Shown here in pieces: positions 59,901 to 64,000 of a stretch of DNA of 64,000 nt. Within the stretch, counting starts at the first letter, position 1, and the number at the start of each line of letters is the position of its first letter. Source of the stretch: Ulva prolifera (taxonomy: Eukaryota > Chlorophyta > Ulvophyceae > Ulvales > Ulvaceae); contig CM041204.1 of the NCBI GenBank assembly GCA_023078555.1, positions 4,060,430 to 4,124,429 of the forward strand, in the 5' to 3' direction. The notes below the pieces were generated by a model. That model did not search any database and had not been told where the DNA came from. It was given only the letters and a program-made list of their open reading frames with translations. The position numbers were made by a program, and so were the translations under genes.

Positions 59901-62900
59901 ACGCAGGAGCAGGCCGCGATCCCGCAGGACCTCTGCCGGCGGCTGCAGACCCCCCAGGTGCGCCCGCTCGGGTGCCGCTGGCCTGCTCACGAATAACACG
60001 GCGCTGTGTTCATGCATGCGTTCATGCATGCATATTTGCATTCATGCATGCATGCATATCTCTGCCGATATACAGTTTGTTCGTGGGGCTTGCTGCAGCC
60101 TGCGTTCGCCCGTTGCATACAAAGAGCGGATGAGGCTGCCTGCTGATTGGTTGCATCGGGCCGCCGGCGCATGGCACCGCTGCGGCAGGACGGCACAGCA
60201 GGTGCCGGGTGCTCACGGCATGCGTGACGCAGAGTTTTACGCACGTGTGGTCACACAGTCCCTTGAATGTCTGCCCACAGTGCCGACTCAAGTGATTGAG
60301 CGTTTCGGTACAAAGAAAGAGATCCAGGCGATGGCGCAACACATGTGGCCACAGTGTAGCCAGAACATGCCCTGGCATTCATCGCCACTGCCGGCGTCTC
60401 AGGGCGGCTCCTCGTTCACATCTCCATGCATTGCGCCAGCCGCCTCAGTCCTGCACCACACCACCCACAAGCGACCCCCCAGCCGTTGTGCGCGGGACCA
60501 TGAGTCACGACGTACATCCTCCTCCTCCTTCCCCCGTCCTTGTCGTCACGCTGCGCCGTGAGCTTGATCCAGCGGAGCAATGGCGTGCAGGCGTTGTGCG
60601 GGCTGATGCGGGTGCGCACGTGCCCGGAGCTGCGGGTGGCGCGAGCGTACGGCCGCGTGCTCGAGGACGCCGAGCACCCGCAGCTGTACCACGTCGTCGC
60701 GTGCGAGCCCGCGGACTGCGCGGCGTTCGACCTCGAGGTCGCGACGCGCCACGGCTTCATGCCGCAGAGCAGCGGCCGCGCCGCCGCGCCCACGCTGCAG
60801 GTGCGGCGCCGCCGGCCCCGCGCTGCGCAGCAGCAGCATTCGGGTTGCGCTGGGGTTCAGTGCTTCTGGCCGCAATGGCTTGTAGTCTGTATTGATGCTT
60901 CGCCATGCGATGGCCCGAGCCCGTGTTGTTTGCTTCCTGCACAGCAGCTATGTCTGCAGCGGAGGCTGCCAGCAAGAAGTCGACGCCAAGGTCTTTCTCT
61001 GCGCGGGTCACCGTGTCAACCTGTTGTATGTTGCGGCCGCCATCGTGCTGGATTGTTGTGAGGGGTGCCTGCAAATCAGCGGTTTGGCGCCGTCTATGGG
61101 AGTGAGGATGCATCATGTCATATCATGCGGTGAAAACCCCACACAGGTAGCGGCGCTGCTGTTCTGCTGAACAGCGATCTTCTGTTGCAGAAGGAGCCTG
61201 CGCTCTTTCATTGTGCGTGCTGACGTGTCTTCATTGGCACACGATCCGTGGGGCGTGACGCGGCAATTTGTAGAGAGAGCAGCCTCCACCGCGTCACACG
61301 CCCGATGCCTTTCGGCCCACAACACATGTGTCCTGCAGATCGCATTTCAGTACTCGCTCCTGATCTACCGCATCCAGAAAGGCGCCGCGGAAGATGCCGG
61401 GTCGGAGGAGGGCGGCGGCCCACCGCGCGTCTATGAGCTGCAGCGGCGGCTGCGGGTGCTCACGATCGCGCCGCAGGTTGCTCGCACCGCGGAGCCGCTG
61501 TACGCCGGCCTGCGTGTCGAGCCCTCGATGACGCTGCTCATGCATAAGGCCGTGCGGCACGCGGCGCGCGAGTCCGTCGCAGATGCCCGCCTCCTCCTGC
61601 AGGTCCGCACCTATCCCCCGACCCCCACACCCCCTACATGCCGGCTCACGTCATTAAACACAGCGGCGTTGGGCCTGTACCTCTTTACCTCCCGCAAGCA
61701 GGTGCGGTGTGTGCTCCGACGCGCAACAGATCAAGGCATGATCTCGCAGCCACCTTTCTCGCCTCGAGCGTGTACTCTATCACCCTGCAAACAACCACAA
61801 ACCACAAACCCACTAGCTTCCACTTGGCCAGCGGTGAGAATGTAAGGCCTTAACCAGTGGATGTTTGCCCTTGGGCTTGTCAGCACAACGGCCGGTACCA
61901 CAGCACGCCCAGCACGCAGCACGCGCGTGCAGGACTGGCTCGCGCAGTTCATCGTCAGCTGGCACCAGAACGCCGGCAAGCTGCCGGAGGCCGGCGCGGC
62001 GGCGACGGCGGCGGCCGACATCGACGCGACGCTCGCCGCGGCCCCCCCGGCCCTCGCGGCGCTCGTCCCCGCGCTGCACGCGCTGCTGCGCAGCGACCCC
62101 CTGTCCCCGGAGCGCGGCGTCGCGGCCGCGGACAGCACGCGCGCGCTGCTGCTGCTGTGGGCGAGCCTCGCGCCGCCGGACCTGCTGCTGTGCATGTACC
62201 CGATGCTTGTGGCGGTTGAGAACGTGGAGCATGTGGAGCCGGCGCGGTGCCCGCTGTCGCTCGCCTCTCTCCAGGTGAGCCTCCGCGCCTGCATCGACCT
62301 CTGTGGTTCCAGCTGGCCGCTGGGTATGCATGTATGCTCGCATGCATGCACGAGACCCGAGACGGGTCCGCCGCGGATTTTGAGTCCGAGGCGAGTCACT
62401 GCTGCTCTCAGCAAATCGTGTAGCCGCTCACGGAGTCGTAGGGCTATCAGTGACCCATCTCACCCCTACTCTGCTGCCTCGCTTTGCGTGCAACCACGCA
62501 TGCTCCAGTTCAGGGTGGTGGGATCTGTCATGTAGCGTCGTGTATTTGATGAGTCAACATCACATTGCTTTGGACCCCTCTGCTCTTCTGTCACACTGAA
62601 CGCTTTGCCGACGCAAAGCAGAGACTGTGCGGGCGCTTACGCCACAGCTGCAGCGCCGCCGATGCGCCGCAGCCTCCAGGGTGCCGTGTGACGCAATCAT
62701 GCATGCTGCCCATGCAGGAGCTGCCGGCGGAGATGTTCCTGCTGGACGCGTACCGGCGCGTGTTTGTCATGCAGCGGCAGCAGTCGCGCCTGCCATTCCC
62801 TCCGCAGCCGGAGTGCATGCTGCGCAAGATGACCAAGGCGATGCGCGAGCAGCGGCGGGTCGTGCCCGAGGTGCGCCCCCACATCTGCACGCATGCATCC

Positions 62901-63553
62901 ACGGCTGAAGGTGGTATGCATGGTATGCATGCACGTGCCAGCAGTTTGCAAACGCCAGCGCGCACGAGCGCCCTTGGCCATCAGGGCACTTTCTTGATCC
63001 GGAGAGTGATCACTCCGCACACGTCAGCATGTCAGCGTAAGCTATGTTGACTGCGTCGCTGTTTGCGCGGGTTGCGCTCCACCGCAACGACAGGCCCCGC
63101 AATGCATGTCCTTCTGCCGAGGCCACAGGTCTGCAACGATGTACTACACAGCAAGATTCCAGCAGAGCGCCCCTCACGCGAATGCTAACATGGGGACGTG
63201 GACCACGGTTTTCAGCTGCTGCCATGTTGTCCGGAGCGATGTGACTGCTGCTTCAATAACCAATGTGAGACCCTGGATCCACACGTGTGATCTAGCCGCT
63301 ACGATTACTGATCACAGCTCCTCATGAGGTGACGGGAGTGCCGAGGCTAATCCAGCCGCGGTGAGCGCAGGTCGTGTTCTGCCGGCAGGGCGACGCGGAG
63401 GCGGAGCAGCTGGAGGGGTACCTCATCAACGAGCCCATCCCCCGGGCGCGGCTGTATGAGGATGTCGCGGTGGAAGCCAGCATGCTGCGCTACGACGACT
63501 GGCTGCGCCACCTTCAGAAGCGGGCGGCCTTCTGGCTTGCCACCCCCCGGTAG
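56988..63553 (+). CDS. Sec23-family COPII coat protein, divergent
   Basis: Inner-coat subunit of COPII vesicles budding from the ER. 795 aa in ten exons: 56988-57068, 57216-57456, 57939-58156, 58756-58986, 59493-59957, 60591-60800, 61339-61602, 61933-62274, 62718-62870, 63371-63553; phases all agree. Zinc finger C39-x2-C42 and C59-x2-C62 (RCSECGAYIN, WRCSLCG). The vWA-like trunk starts at IVLFFVDICCSEE and continues LVGLITVGE, then FYDELAGLSAVLGVTVDVF and RTGGACFYYP. Beta-sandwich: CGLMRVRTCPELRV and IAFQYSLLIYR. The helical region is WLAQFIVSWH to SLAPPDLLLCMYPML. The gelsolin-like remnant starts at MFLLDAYRRVFVMQ. The ending YDDWLRHLQKRA matches the Sec23 C-terminal helix. Compared with canonical Sec23 as I recall it, the SQARFLLSKVNPS-type segment carrying the arginine finger is absent between EPIPRARLYE and the last helix. 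Two Ala/Pro-rich insertions lie in exon 5. Confidence 0.85.
60011..60060. repeat. CATGCATG-rich simple repeat in a Sec23-like intron
   Basis: Repeated TTCATGCATGCATG units. The same TGCATGCA octamer is scattered through most introns of the window, often just before the acceptor. Confidence 0.7.
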
Positions 63554-64000
63554 CCCACCGGGGGCTGCCATCCCCCCCACACATATATGATCGTTCGACC
63601 GCTTCCGATCTTGACAGCCAACAATGAAACCATGTCCAACATAGTGGACCTCCTCAAGGTAAAGGATCTCTAATAAGAGTCTCACAGGAGCAATTTGGAC
63701 GAGGGCGGGGAAGCGTGTCGAGAGTTCGGGATGTCTCGGGAGTGGATGTCGGATCTATGGGCGCTCCCGACCTGAAGAGTCCAAGGTGGTGACCACTGGC
63801 CACTGCCCCCGAAGGTCGGGGGTGAACACTGAGATTGTTTTTCATCCTGGACTGACATTTTAGTGTTTCCCAAACGGCCGTGGTCGCGGTTGAGGCTGCG
63901 CACCTCCAGTGGGGCCACACATCAGCGGGATTGCGTGACATCCGGTTATCATGCATCCTTTTGTATCTCGAGATATGTAATACAGCTTGACGTTCCACAA
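63554..64000. other. 3' flank of the Sec23-like gene
   Basis: No further coding sequence recognised. A TGTAA motif lies near 63976, probably too far (about 420 nt) to be certain as the poly(A) signal. Confidence 0.4.

Noticed and set aside
1-64000. Search for retrovirus-like, Polinton-like or other virus-derived elements, CRISPR arrays and bacterial-type operons
   Set aside because: No reverse transcriptase, integrase, capsid or long terminal repeats were recognised, and repeats present are MITEs, minisatellites or simple palindromes.

Overview
The window looks like nuclear DNA of a green alga (Chlorophyta). Its genes are GC-rich, are cut into many short exons on both strands, and most introns begin GTGCG and end TGCAG. 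TGTAA, the usual chlorophyte poly(A) signal, follows several stop codons. The best taxonomic marker is a complete algal-type [FeFe]-hydrogenase with the green-algal version of the H-cluster motifs (TSCCPGW, MPCVRKQGEAD, MACPGGC). No bacterial operon structure, rRNA, tRNA, CRISPR array or retrovirus-like element was recognised.

Layout. 1-2183: intergenic, with degenerate tandem blocks and perfect palindromes. 2184-5518 (+): secreted or organellar metallo-beta-lactamase-fold hydrolase, 5 exons. 6204-8348 (-): short-chain dehydrogenase (SDR-A), 4 exons. 9552-13788 (-): secreted S28 serine peptidase like DPP7/DPP2, 7 exons. 14308-15547 (-): SDR-B. 17908-21960 (+): large leucine-rich-repeat (LRR) protein with a BTB/Skp1-like start. 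23480-24845 (+): SDR-C, an inverted near-copy of SDR-B with identical exon lengths. 25932-29965 (-): hydA, 7 exons. 32489-36141 (+): auxin-efflux-carrier (PIN/PILS-like) transporter, 7 exons. 39698-40113 (+): ubiquitin-conjugating (E2/UBC)-like exon with Ser at the catalytic Cys position. 40718-44101 (+): F-box-like LRR gene, 4 exons visible. 47054-49724 (-): PHT4/ANTR-type anion transporter. 50891-56392 (-): OPR/FAST-like organellar RNA-binding protein, 8 exons. 56988-63553 (+): divergent Sec23-family COPII coat protein, 10 exons.

Exon models were built by hand. I translated each exon, required GT...AG borders, and required reading phase to be kept across every junction. For MBL, SDR-A, DPP7, SDR-B/C, hydA, OPR and Sec23 the summed exons form one open frame from ATG to stop. 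The 5' ends of the second LRR gene, the E2-like gene and PHT4 are unresolved.

The genes do not form an obvious pathway cluster. The set mixes anaerobic metabolism (hydA), transport (AEC, PHT4), secretion (Sec23, DPP7), organelle gene expression (OPR) and ubiquitin-system-like scaffolds (E2-like, F-box-like LRR, BTB-like LRR). The points most worth a second look are two adjacent perfect palindromes upstream of hydA, the E2-like domain lacking its catalytic Cys, the Sec23 paralogue that seems to lack its arginine-finger segment, the inverted SDR pair, and a pair of hAT-like miniature transposons.
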